48,217 nt of DNA. Source: CADEFQ01 sp035433705. GTDB lineage: Bacteria > Pseudomonadota > Gammaproteobacteria > Steroidobacterales > Steroidobacteraceae. The notes beneath the pieces were generated by a model. It was not told where the DNA came from, searched no databases, and was given only the letters and a program-made list of their open reading frames with translations. The stretch lies in contig DAORVK010000022.1 of NCBI GenBank assembly GCA_035433705.1, positions 1 to 48,217 of the forward strand, given 5' to 3'. The position numbers were made by a program, and so were the translations under genes. Shown here in pieces: positions 5,859-13,393 of this stretch (positions are counted from its first letter, which is position 1; every line of letters begins with the position of its first letter).

Positions 5859-7214
5859 ATGGCATGGCTTACCAAGTCCCGCTTCATGGCCGGCTGGCAA
5901 TGCACGAAGCGGCTGTGGTTTGAAGTCAATGCTCCGCTCGAAACGCGTGCGCCAGACAGTGTTGCAATCCTCCAGGGACGGGTGTTCGATGCCTTCGTGC
6001 GCGAGTGGTGGCCCGGGCGGGTGATCGCCCGCGATCGCGGAATGCCTGCGGCCATTGCCGAGACCTCACGTATCCTCGCCGCGGGCGGCGATCCTGTCCT
6101 GCATCAGCCAGCGGTGCGGCACGGCGACTTTGCGGTGATCGCCGACGTGCTCCGCAGTGATCGCGGCAGGGCCGAGCTTGTCGAAATCAAGGCGTCGACG
6201 AGCGTCAAGCCCGAGCATCTGCCCGACGCCGCGTATCAGGCGCTCGTACTGCGTAGCGCACATGTGCCAGTCGAGCGCGTGCTGGTCGGGCACGTGAACA
6301 ACCAGTTTACGCTCGAGCGCGCGGGCGCATACGAGGGCCTGCTGGTTGAAGAGGATGTGACCGCCCGGGTCGAGGCGCTGCTGCCGACCCTCGGCGAGCA
6401 GGCCGTGGCGCTGCATCGGGTGATGTCGCTCCCGGCAGCGCCGCCCATCGCGATGGGTCCGCAATGTACGACACCCTGGAGATGTCCGTTCATCGAGCGC
6501 TGCTCGCAAACGGCGCCGCCGCCGGACTTCCCGATGCACAAGGATCCACGGGTGCGCGCGGGCGTCATTTTTCTCGATCGCGCAGTGGCGGCGGAACTGT
6601 GCGACGCGCCGTATCCGCACAGCTTTCTCGACTTCGAGACGATCGCCTTCGCGGTGCCGGAGATCGTCGGGACGCGCCCCTACGAGCAGCTGCCGTTCCA
6701 GTGGTCGTTGCATGTCGAGCGGTCGTCCGGCGAGACGACTCACGCGGAGTTTCTGGCCATCGAAGATTTCGGGAACTTCGATGCACTCGCAAGTGCATTG
6801 CTGGCGGCGATACCGGGCGAAGGCGCGGTATTCGCCTACAACGCATCGTTCGAGCGCCGCGTGCTCGAACTGCTGGCACGTTTGTCTGTCACGCACGCCA
6901 CCGGCTTGCGTGCGCTCGCCGCGCGGCTGGTGGATCTGCTGCCGATCACGAAACGCGCGTACTACCACCCGCAGATGCGGGGTTCGTGGTCGCTGAAGGC
7001 CGTGATCCCGACGATCGCGCCGGACCTCGCTTATGGCGCGCTCGGCGCGGTGCAGGAAGGGGAGGCTGCGCAGCTCGCGTTCCTCGAGCTGCGGCGGGGC
7101 CGTGTCCAGGAGAGTCGACGGGCTACGCTGATGAAGGCAATGCTCGACTATTGCCGTCAGGATACCCGGGCGCTCGTGGTGCTCGCGCGCTACCTCGCGA
7201 GTTCCACGCGTTAG
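5859..7214 (+). CDS. DUF2779 protein: Cas4/RecB-like nuclease with Fe-S cysteines fused to DnaQ-like exonuclease
   Basis: This 451-residue protein has two nuclease-like halves. In the N-half, Cys16 (WQCTKRLWF) pairs with Cys203, Cys209 and Cys215 (CTTPWRCPFIERC), the four-cysteine layout of the iron-sulfur staple in Cas4 and AddB. Asp96 with Glu109 and Lys111 (LVEIKAS) gives a PD-(D/E)xK site. In the C-half, FLDFET (Asp258, Glu260), AYNASFE (about 327) and YCRQDTRAL (Asp435) fit a DEDD RNase H-like exonuclease core. DUF2779 is of unproven function; processing of DNA ends is the natural inference. TATAAG lies 7 bases before the ATG. The only neighbour is the divergent protease gene, so context gives no partner. 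Confidence 0.85.
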   Translation: MAWLTKSRFMAGWQCTKRLWFEVNAPLETRAPDSVAILQGRVFDAFVREWWPGRVIARDRGMPAAIAETSRILAAGGDPVLHQPAVRHGDFAVIADVLRSDRGRAELVEIKASTSVKPEHLPDAAYQALVLRSAHVPVERVLVGHVNNQFTLERAGAYEGLLVEEDVTARVEALLPTLGEQAVALHRVMSLPAAPPIAMGPQCTTPWRCPFIERCSQTAPPPDFPMHKDPRVRAGVIFLDRAVAAELCDAPYPHSFLDFETIAFAVPEIVGTRPYEQLPFQWSLHVERSSGETTHAEFLAIEDFGNFDALASALLAAIPGEGAVFAYNASFERRVLELLARLSVTHATGLRALAARLVDLLPITKRAYYHPQMRGSWSLKAVIPTIAPDLAYGALGAVQEGEAAQLAFLELRRGRVQESRRATLMKAMLDYCRQDTRALVVLARYLASSTR

Positions 7215-7215
7215 C

Positions 7216-7623
7216 TCATTTCAGGTACTGGACGCTCAGGGAATAATTGACGCGCAGGTCGCAGGATAGCTTGGGAATGCGGTTGCGGACACGTTGCCCG
7301 CCGCACACGAGTGTGCCTTCGACGAGCTTCCTGTCGTGTCCGATTGCATCGTGTGTGATGGCGGTCAGGTCGAAGTGGCCGTCGCAGTCGGACCAGGGGC
7401 AGGGAAACTCGAAGTAGGCTCGTGCAGGCGGATGCAGTACCAGGGCCTGAGGAGCGGGAGCCGGTTCTGTCGCCTCGACGAAATCGAGTGCCAGCCGGAT
7501 ATACTCGACTGCAGGAAACGCATTGCGCACGGTCTCACTTGCGGCGCGGGCGCGTAGGCTTTGCTCGTGGCGTTCCTTGCGCGAGGCGCCGGGAGTGCCG
7601 GGTTTGGCGCGCGCGCTTCTCAA
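7216..7623 (-). CDS. Conserved hypothetical protein with Cys/His (possibly zinc-binding) pattern
   Basis: About 135 residues from a TTG at 7623, whose last two bases overlap the TGA of the upstream small gene (TTGA). The N-terminus is basic (SRKERHEQSLRARA). The core has AYFEFPCPWSDCDGHFDL, then LVCGGQR and KLSCDLRVNYSLSVQY. The four cysteines (CPWSDC, VCGG, SCDL) could bind a metal. I recall a similar pattern in proteobacterial proteins of unknown function but cannot name it. No ATG is available in the conserved part, and the longer frame upstream is the shadow of the small gene, so a coupled TTG start is the best explanation. Confidence 0.68.
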   Translation of the reverse strand: MRSARAKPGTPGASRKERHEQSLRARAASETVRNAFPAVEYIRLALDFVEATEPAPAPQALVLHPPARAYFEFPCPWSDCDGHFDLTAITHDAIGHDRKLVEGTLVCGGQRVRNRIPKLSCDLRVNYSLSVQYLK

Positions 7624-7787
7624 GGCGTCTCTGTCGTACCGGGTGGAGGCGCTTCGGGGTTGGCAGCTGCCTCCGCCGTTGGCTCCGGCGCGGCGCGTGC
7701 GTTCCGGCGCTGCTCTTTCTCGAGCTGGCGAGCCTTCTTGGCGCGCTCTCTCAGCAACTTCTGATGACGAAAATTCGGCTTTGCCAA
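7620..7787 (-). CDS. Small basic conserved protein, 55 residues, TTG start
   Basis: I found this gene by hand: TTG at 7787 with GGAG 6 bases upstream, stop TGA at 7622-7620. The product begins MAKPNFRHQKLLRERAKKAR (TTG read as Met), a strongly basic helix, and ends in an acidic/Pro/Ala-rich tail. Short proteins starting with a KPN-x-x-x-x-K pattern followed by a Lys/Arg-rich helix are common in proteobacteria and are of unknown function; that comparison is from memory. It overlaps the next gene by 4 bases, so the two are probably translated together. Confidence 0.7.
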   Translation of the reverse strand: MAKPNFRHQKLLRERAKKARQLEKEQRRNARAAPEPTAEAAANPEAPPPGTTETP

Positions 7788-7921
7788 GCACGTCTCCGGG
7801 CGATTCTGGGTTGCGCTCAGTAGAGCAGCTGTGCGCCGCCGCTCGCGCGGAAACAGCGGATACGCGATACAGCCTACAGCACTGGGGTGCTGCGTGCTTG
7901 CCTTTCGGCTGGGCCACGAAA
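7788..7921. other. Intergenic region
   Basis: Between the MOSC gene and the small basic protein gene, both on the minus strand. Apart from the GGAG ribosome-binding site at its edge I find no gene, tRNA-like fold or strong terminator here. Confidence 0.5.
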
Positions 7922-8761
7922 TCAGCGCCGGTATGTGACCTCGACAGTATCGCCGACCCGCAACGCGCCCGGCTGCAGCACGGTGGCGTTCTCGCCAAAC
8001 GTCACACCCTGCAACTTCCGGTTCCAGCGCAGCTTCCTGAGGGCAGGTAGTGGCTCAACGCCGCGAGTGCCCGTTTCCTGGTCGGTCGTCGTGACGATGC
8101 AGCGTGTACTTGGTTTGGCCAGGCGCAGTACGACATCACGGACGCGGAGCCTGTCGATGTGGTCCTCGTCGAATGGAGTCAGGCCGGCGAGCACGATATT
8201 CGGTCTGAAGCGCGTCATCGGCAGTGGTGCCTCGGTCGGCGCGGTACCCGGCGCGCCGATCGCCGCATTGAGCGCGGCGAGCGATGCGATCTGCGTGACG
8301 AGCACGGGATAGGCGTCGGAAAACTTCACCGGCGCGTAGTCGTCGCGCGCGAATAGCGGATCGGCATGGCGCACGCTGTCAGATGCGAACCGCACGAGGC
8401 GCAGCGGGCGGCCGATGAGGGCCGAGAACCATTCGGCCGCCTCGTCGCCCTCGTCGACCGCTTCGCACACATCCTTCCACACCCGCACTGTGCAGCGATT
8501 TCCCTGGGCCGCGAATGGGACGCGAAGGGCCGCGCGGCCCGGGGCCGTGACCTTGAGCGCCTGGCCTTCGGCATCGATCGCGGGCAGGAGGGTTGCGAGC
8601 ACCGCGTCGGTGCGCTGGGTGATGAATTTCCCATCAAGCTCGACGATCATCCATTCGCGGTCGTGGCGCAGGCCCGTGGACAGGAGCTCGGCGCCTTCGC
8701 ACTCGACCCGGTGGCAACCCTTGATCGGGTAAAAGGCAAGCGACTCGATACGAACTGTCAA
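7922..8761 (-). CDS. MOSC-domain protein (YcbX/mARC type molybdenum cofactor enzyme)
   Basis: The 279-residue protein starts at a TTG at 8761, just before the conserved RIESLAFYPIKGCHRVE that opens the MOSC N-terminal beta-barrel. The catalytic MOSC domain (about 130-279) has FRPNIVLAG, PSTRCIVTTTDQETG (the cysteine expected to bind Mo) and GENATVLQPGALRVGDTVEV. Relatives such as E. coli YcbX and eukaryotic mARC reduce N-hydroxylated bases and amidoximes, taking electrons from a ferredoxin-type domain or partner. No fused ferredoxin domain is seen here, so an external electron donor is needed. No ATG is available near the conserved N-terminus. Confidence 0.87.
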   Translation of the reverse strand: MTVRIESLAFYPIKGCHRVECEGAELLSTGLRHDREWMIVELDGKFITQRTDAVLATLLPAIDAEGQALKVTAPGRAALRVPFAAQGNRCTVRVWKDVCEAVDEGDEAAEWFSALIGRPLRLVRFASDSVRHADPLFARDDYAPVKFSDAYPVLVTQIASLAALNAAIGAPGTAPTEAPLPMTRFRPNIVLAGLTPFDEDHIDRLRVRDVVLRLAKPSTRCIVTTTDQETGTRGVEPLPALRKLRWNRKLQGVTFGENATVLQPGALRVGDTVEVTYRR

Positions 8762-8793
8762 AGCTGCCAGACTCCGCGTACCAATCAGCCTGA

Positions 8794-8799
8794 ATCGTA
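8794..8799 (-). promoter_or_regulatory. Possible -10 element of the MOSC gene
   Basis: Minus-strand TACGAT preceded by GGGC, 32 bases before the TTG start. GGAG lies between it and the start. No convincing -35. Confidence 0.3.
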
Positions 8800-8889
8800 G
8801 CCCAGATCCTGAAACTTGTTCGCGAGTACGGCCCCGCCCGGTCGAGTGCCCACGCTGCCGCGATCAGATGCACGTGACGCGCCGCAAGA

Positions 8890-9567
8890 TCAGCTGCGGC
8901 GTTTCAGTTCCTCGACTTCGACCCGCAGCGCGCGCACCTCGTCTTCGAGTCGGCTCAGGCGGTCGTCAGCGGGGGGCAGTGGTGCGCTCGCCTGCGATGG
9001 CGGAGCTTCGGCGCCGGGCGCCCGTTCGACCAGTTCGGCCAGTTCGGCCAGTTCGACGGGGCCCGTGAAAACCTGCGCCCAGCAGGCGTCGCGCCGCCCT
9101 GGCTCGCGAACGAGCTGCGCGACGACGGGGCCGGCCTCGCGGGTCGCGAGTGCCTGGATCGCCGCCTCAATCCCGCCGGGATCGGCGAGCGTCGCCATAC
9201 GCGGTACCCGGCTGCGCAGTTCGCCGGGCGTCTGCGGCCCGCGGAGCAGCAACTCGCAGATGATGCCCAGCTCGACAGGCGTGAACTTCAGCGAGCCGTA
9301 CTCGGTGTTGCAGAAGTTCTGCTGGAATTTCGGCACCCGGCTGCCGAATCCGGAGCGCTCGATGACGAGGTGCTTGCGCGAGAGCGCCTCGATCACGCGT
9401 TGGACTTCGCTCTCCTCCAGCGCGAGCACCGGATCGCGGTTGCTCTTCTGGTTGCAGGCGTTCGTCAGCGCGTTGAGCGACAGTGGGTACTGGTCTGGCG
9501 TGGTCACCTGCTTTTCGAGGAGGCAGCCGATGACGCGTGCTTCGACGGGAGTCAGCTCGATCTTCAT
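8890..9567 (-). CDS. yceH: YceH-family (DUF480) winged-helix protein
   Basis: The 225-residue protein begins IELTPVEARVIGCLLEKQVT and has PLSLNALTNACNQKSNRDPV, SRVPKFQQNFCN and the second winged-helix half (TPVELGIICELLLRGPQTPGEL). These are signature segments of the DUF480/YceH family, a duplicated winged-helix protein of unknown function. The C-terminus after residue 185 is Ala/Pro-rich and then forms a coiled coil (SRLEDEVRALRVEVEELK). Its ATG overlaps the stop of the GIDE gene by 4 bases (ATGA), so it is the last gene of the lemA-lemA-GIDE-yceH operon. Confidence 0.93.
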   Translation of the reverse strand: MKIELTPVEARVIGCLLEKQVTTPDQYPLSLNALTNACNQKSNRDPVLALEESEVQRVIEALSRKHLVIERSGFGSRVPKFQQNFCNTEYGSLKFTPVELGIICELLLRGPQTPGELRSRVPRMATLADPGGIEAAIQALATREAGPVVAQLVREPGRRDACWAQVFTGPVELAELAELVERAPGAEAPPSQASAPLPPADDRLSRLEDEVRALRVEVEELKRRS

Positions 9568-10388
9568 GTGAGGTACCGCTGCAGGGCGAACAAGACATAG
9601 AGGGTGCCGCCGATGAACATCGCGAGGCCGAGGCGCGAGCGCCATATCACGCGGTGCGACACCTCGACTTCGGTGCGGCTCGCGATGAGCAGCGGGCGAT
9701 CGTCGACAGGGCGACGCAACTGGTAGCGGATATGCGCGTCCGGCGCCGCCGCAGCATCCGCCGCGGCACGCTCGGCTGCCGCGCGCCTCGTGCGCTCCCA
9801 TTCAGCGGCATCGATGCGACCGTCGCGGTTGCCGTCGAAGCGTTCGAGCAGATTCACCTGGTTGCGCTTCCAGACGCGCAGCAACCCGACTTGCGCATCC
9901 TCGAGCGCGGGCTCGCGGCGTTCGAGGAATCCGAGCGCATACAGCGGATCGCCGTCGTGGATACGCCAGATCTTGTGCCGCCGTGTCGGGCTTTCCTTCA
10001 CGATGACATCGGGATCCTGTTCCTCATCGATCTTCGCCTCGCCGGGCACGATCAGGCACGATCCGGTGTCATCCTGCAGCGAGAGGGGTTCCGTGCTGGA
10101 TTCGCGACGCTCGACGCTCCAGTTGCGGTTCCTGCTCCACCGGTTGCGCGTTTCGGTGACGACGTTGTACCAGAGGCAGCCCAGAGACTCGATCGGGTCG
10201 CGCACCGGCTGACCGCCTGCGCCACGCGCGGTGCCGGCAAGTTCCACGTAGCCCTTCGCGGCGCTCGCGACCCGCGAAGTCGCGGTGCCCTCCATCAGGT
10301 TCGCGGCCCGCATGTTTCGCCGCCACATCAGATAGCCGCTGACCGCGGTGATCGCCGCGAACGCGAACACCTGCACGTCGTCAACCAT
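9564..10388 (-). CDS. GIDE-domain membrane protein with EF-hand-like loop
   Basis: This 274-residue protein has an N-terminal transmembrane helix (VFAFAAITAVSGYLMW), a soluble middle, and a C-terminal transmembrane helix (LGLAMFIGGTLYVLFALQ). The middle fits the GIDE domain known from mitochondrial E3 ligase MUL1/MAPL and its bacterial relatives; the RING finger of the eukaryotic protein is absent. Near residue 195, DGNRDGRIDAAEW is a canonical EF-hand calcium loop. It overlaps the preceding lemA by 8 bases and yceH by 4. Bacterial GIDE proteins are often found next to LemA proteins; their job is unknown. Confidence 0.87.
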   Translation of the reverse strand: MVDDVQVFAFAAITAVSGYLMWRRNMRAANLMEGTATSRVASAAKGYVELAGTARGAGGQPVRDPIESLGCLWYNVVTETRNRWSRNRNWSVERRESSTEPLSLQDDTGSCLIVPGEAKIDEEQDPDVIVKESPTRRHKIWRIHDGDPLYALGFLERREPALEDAQVGLLRVWKRNQVNLLERFDGNRDGRIDAAEWERTRRAAAERAAADAAAAPDAHIRYQLRRPVDDRPLLIASRTEVEVSHRVIWRSRLGLAMFIGGTLYVLFALQRYLT

Positions 10389-10911
10389 TGTTGAACTTCA
10401 GCAGCTCGGCAGGGCGAAACGCGAACCAGCCCGCAACTACGCTTGCCGGGAAGCGCTCGACGGTCACATTGTTGATGCGCACGCTTTCGTTGTAGAACTC
10501 ACGCCGATCGGCGATCGCGGCCTCGAGGCCGGAGATGCGCTCCTGCAGCGCGCGAAACTGCGCATTGGTCTTGAGGTCGGGGTACGCCTCGGCGGTCGCC
10601 GCGACCCGCGCGATCTCCGTGCGCAAGGCGCCTTCGGCGCGCCCGACGGAATACGCGCTCGCAGCCTGTTGCGCGGCCACGGCGGCCGCGCGCGTGCTCG
10701 TGAGGCGCGTGAGCAGCGACGCCTCGAACTGCGCGTACTGCCGGCACACTTCGATCAGCTTCGGGACCTCGTCGTTGCGCTGCTTGAGCAGCACGTCGAT
10801 ATTGGCCCAGGCCTTGACGACATTGTGCTTGACGAGCACGAGCTGGTTGTAGAGCGCTACTGCATAGACGCCCGTCACAAAGAGCAGCAGCAGGATCGCA
10901 AAGCCGGCCAC
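10381..10911 (-). CDS. lemA: LemA-family protein (second copy)
   Basis: The 176-residue protein has an N-terminal transmembrane helix (AGFAILLLLFVTGVYAVALYNQ) and then the long LemA helical bundle: KAWANIDVLLKQRNDEVPKL, AYPDLKTNAQFRALQ, REFYNESVRINNVTVERFP. LemA proteins are membrane-anchored with the bundle predicted outside; biochemical function unknown. It starts 5 bases after the first LemA gene, which it resembles over its whole length, so the two are probably paralogues from a tandem duplication. The N-terminal helix and the FP-x-x-x-x-A-x-x-F tail are both intact, so both copies look functional. Confidence 0.93.
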   Translation of the reverse strand: MAGFAILLLLFVTGVYAVALYNQLVLVKHNVVKAWANIDVLLKQRNDEVPKLIEVCRQYAQFEASLLTRLTSTRAAAVAAQQAASAYSVGRAEGALRTEIARVAATAEAYPDLKTNAQFRALQERISGLEAAIADRREFYNESVRINNVTVERFPASVVAGWFAFRPAELLKFNNG

Positions 10912-10916
10912 GGGTG

Positions 10917-11489
10917 TCAGGCGTTGAAGAGCGCCTTGACGCTGACGTCGCCCTTCCCGGCATCCGGGAACTCGAGGAGCTTCGCCTGCCTGAAGCCGAA
11001 CATTCCTGCAATGATGGATGCCGGAAACTGCTCGATCGTCGCATTGTTGATGTTGACGCTCTCGTTGTAGAGCTCGCGGCGATCGGAGATGCCGGTCTCG
11101 AGTTCGCTGATGCGCACCTGCAGTTGCTGAAACGACGCATTCGCCTTGAGATCGGGATAAGCCTCGGCTACGGCGAAGAGCCTTCCCAGCTGCGCGCGCA
11201 GCCCGCCCTCGGCGGTGCTGACGCCCGCCACATCGCCGGATTCGCGCGCGGCGTGTACGGCATTGCGCGCCTGCATCACTTTCTCGAGAGTTTCCTGCTC
11301 GTACTGCATGTACTGGCGGCAGGTATCGACGAGCTTCGGCAGCTCGTCGTGGCGCTGCTTCAGCAGCACATCGATGTTGGACCAGGACGTCGCGACCCGG
11401 TGCTTCAGCGCGACCAGGCGGTTGTAGAGCCCGATGCCGCCGAAGGCGATCGCCACGAGGATTGCCAGGAATACCAGTGTGCCGAGCAT
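10917..11489 (-). CDS. lemA: LemA-family protein (first copy, first gene of operon)
   Basis: The 190-residue protein has a transmembrane helix at 2-24 (GTLVFLAILVAIAFGGIGLYN), then SWSNIDVLLKQRHDELPKL, AYPDLKANASFQQLQ and RELYNESVNINNATIEQFP. It is the same family as the next gene but carries an extra GKGDVSVKALFNA tail. The ATG at 11489 has AGGGG 6 bases upstream and TATACT 32 bases upstream, so it leads the lemA-lemA-GIDE-yceH transcription unit. The family is exported or membrane-anchored and of unknown function. Confidence 0.93.
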   Translation of the reverse strand: MLGTLVFLAILVAIAFGGIGLYNRLVALKHRVATSWSNIDVLLKQRHDELPKLVDTCRQYMQYEQETLEKVMQARNAVHAARESGDVAGVSTAEGGLRAQLGRLFAVAEAYPDLKANASFQQLQVRISELETGISDRRELYNESVNINNATIEQFPASIIAGMFGFRQAKLLEFPDAGKGDVSVKALFNA

Positions 11490-11521
11490 GGTCGACCCCT
11501 ATAAAGGCGTGTGCGTTGCGC

Positions 11522-11527
11522 AGTATA
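11522..11527 (-). promoter_or_regulatory. -10 element of the lemA operon
   Basis: Minus-strand TATACT, 32 bases before the lemA ATG, with AGGGG in between as ribosome-binding site. The -35 region is poor. Confidence 0.45.
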
Positions 11528-11606
11528 TGGGCGGCTCCCGGTCACCCGCATGATGTGCTGCACATATCCGGGCAATTACGGCATGAACGCGCAATGCCGG
11601 CAGTGC

Positions 11607-11692
11607 TGCGGTCCCGGTGAGTACGTGCTGTGCGTTGATCGCCTGCACGGCCGGCAAGTCTGCCAGCGTGCAGGCGCGTACCTGCGTCAGCT
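11607..11692 (-). pseudogene. Remnant of a GNAT acetyltransferase N-terminus
   Basis: Overlapping the pntB stop on the same strand, in a different frame, the sequence reads VRACTLADLPAVQAINAQHV and then LTGTA. This resembles the first 25 residues of phosphinothricin-type GNAT enzymes (IRPAT-x-ADLPAI-x-x-IY-x-H-x-V-x-x-GTA). After this the similarity stops, and no acetyl-CoA-binding motif follows. There is no ATG. I read it as the stub of a deleted gene that once followed pntB. Confidence 0.5.
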
Positions 11693-13075
11693 GATGGCCT
11701 TCACCGCGCTGATCAGCTCGGCGGCCGCCTTCTGGCCGTCGCCGTAGAGCATGCGTGTGTTGTCGAGATAGAAGAGGGCGTTCTCGATGCCCGAGAAGCC
11801 CGCGCCCTGGCCGCGCTTCACGACGATGCAGTTCTTCGCCTTGTCGGCATTCAGGATCGGCATGCCGTAGATCGGGCTCGACTTGTCGGTGCGTGCAACC
11901 GGGTTCACGACGTCGTTTGCGCCGATGATCAACGCGACATCGGCCGTTTCGAACTCCGCATTGATCTCGTCGAGGTCGGCGATGAGGTCGTAGGGGACGC
12001 CGGCCTCGGCGAGCAGCACGTTCATGTGCCCCGGCATGCGGCCCGCAACCGGGTGGATCGCGAACTTCACGGTGACGCCGCGGTCGATCAGCAGCTGCGT
12101 CAGTTCCCACACCTTGTGCTGGGCCTGTGCGACCGCCATACCGTAGCCCGGTACGATGATCACCTTGCTCGCGAACGCCATCATCACGCCGACATCCGTG
12201 GCTTCGATCGGCTTCATGCTGCCCCCGACCTCGCCGGTCGCGGCGCCGCCGGTGTCGCCGAAGCCCGAGAAGAGCACGTTGCCGAGCGAGCGGTTCATCG
12301 CCTTCGCCATCAACTGGGTCAGCAGCGTGCCCGCGGAACCGACCACGGTTCCTGCGATGATCATCGCAGCATTGCCGAGCACAAAGCCTTCGAATGCAAC
12401 GGCGAGACCGGTAAGCGCGTTGTAGAGCGAAATCACGACCGGCATGTCGGCGCCGCCGATCGGCAAAGTCATCGTAAGGCCGAGCACGAGCGCGACCACG
12501 AAGAAGCTGGTGATGATCGCGGGCGAGGCGTTCAGATGCAGCGCAATCATGCCGCCAAGCACCAGTGCGCCGATGAGGAGGGCGAGATTGAACACCTGCT
12601 GGCCGCCGAAGCGGAACGAGCGCTTGATGAGGCCCTGCAGTTTGCCGAAAGCGATGGCGCTGCCGCTGAATGACACCGCGCCGATCAACCCGCCTACCAC
12701 GGCCAGCACCATGGTCACGAGACCGTGCTCGCCGCCCTTGTACAGCTCGACCGCGGCGATCGCCGCGGCCGCACCGCCGCCCATGCCGTTGTAGAGCGCG
12801 ATCATCTGCGGCATGTCGGTCATGGCGACACGCTTGCCGCTCCACCACGCGATCAGCGAGCCGACGACGACTGCGGCGATGATCAGCGGATAGTTCGTCA
12901 TCCCCGGATAGAGGAACGTGACGAGCACTGCGAGCAGCATGCCGGCGCCCGCCCACAGGATGCCGCTGCGCGCGGTGACCGGCGAGCTCATGCGCTTCAG
13001 GCCCACGATGAAAAGAAACGCGGTGAGGAGATAGCTCCCCTGGATCAGCGTTTCCGCGGAGAAGAGGTCCGGCAT
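11687..13075 (-). CDS. pntB: NAD(P) transhydrogenase subunit beta
   Basis: The 462-residue PntB has nine or so transmembrane helices in residues 1-260 (for example YLLTAFLFIVGLKRMSSP, GILWAGAGMLLAVLVTFLYP). After these comes the NADP(H)-binding domain III: VPGYGMAVAQAQHKVWEL, HPVAGRMPGHMNVLLAEA, LIIGANDVVNP and GAGFSGIENALFYLDNTRML. The complex couples proton entry to hydride transfer from NADH to NADP+ and supplies NADPH. It starts 1 base after the stop of pntAB, so the three pnt genes form one operon. Length and motifs are complete. Confidence 0.96.
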   Translation of the reverse strand: MPDLFSAETLIQGSYLLTAFLFIVGLKRMSSPVTARSGILWAGAGMLLAVLVTFLYPGMTNYPLIIAAVVVGSLIAWWSGKRVAMTDMPQMIALYNGMGGGAAAAIAAVELYKGGEHGLVTMVLAVVGGLIGAVSFSGSAIAFGKLQGLIKRSFRFGGQQVFNLALLIGALVLGGMIALHLNASPAIITSFFVVALVLGLTMTLPIGGADMPVVISLYNALTGLAVAFEGFVLGNAAMIIAGTVVGSAGTLLTQLMAKAMNRSLGNVLFSGFGDTGGAATGEVGGSMKPIEATDVGVMMAFASKVIIVPGYGMAVAQAQHKVWELTQLLIDRGVTVKFAIHPVAGRMPGHMNVLLAEAGVPYDLIADLDEINAEFETADVALIIGANDVVNPVARTDKSSPIYGMPILNADKAKNCIVVKRGQGAGFSGIENALFYLDNTRMLYGDGQKAAAELISAVKAIS

Positions 13076-13076
13076 T

Positions 13077-13388
13077 TCAGTGCGCTCCCCTGGAGCCGCC
13101 GCCCTTCTTCACCCCGCTCGACTTGAACATCTCGAGCATGCGTTCGGTCACCACGTAGCCGCCGACCGCATTGCCCGCAGCGAGCAGCACGCCGATGAAG
13201 CCGATCGTCTTCTCGAGCGGCGTAACCGCCGCCCCGAGCGCCACCATCGCGCCAACGAGCACGATGCCGTGAACGAAGTTCGATCCTGACATCAGCGGCG
13301 TATGCAGGATGACGGGTACACGGGCAATGACCTCGTAACCGGTAAAGGCTGCGAGCATGAAAATGTAAAGCGCTACGATTCCCGTCAT
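13077..13388 (-). CDS. pntAB: NAD(P) transhydrogenase subunit alpha, membrane part
   Basis: This 103-residue protein holds the transmembrane helices that in E. coli are the C-terminal part of PntA: ALYIFMLAAFTGYEVIARVP, FVHGIVLVGAMVALG, IGFIGVLLAAGNAVGGYVVTERML. A separate gene for this piece defines the three-subunit type (as in Rhodospirillum rubrum). The tail is Gly/Ser/His-rich. It starts 5 bases after the pntAA stop. The product sits in the inner membrane and forms the proton path together with PntB. Confidence 0.94.
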   Translation of the reverse strand: MTGIVALYIFMLAAFTGYEVIARVPVILHTPLMSGSNFVHGIVLVGAMVALGAAVTPLEKTIGFIGVLLAAGNAVGGYVVTERMLEMFKSSGVKKGGGSRGAH

Positions 13389-13393
13389 TGCCG

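Noticed and set aside
7624..7998. N-terminal 125 residues of a 260-residue frame upstream of the Cys-rich hypothetical protein
   Set aside because: This stretch is the out-of-frame shadow of the small basic protein gene and of non-coding DNA; its sequence is low-complexity and unlike the conserved part.
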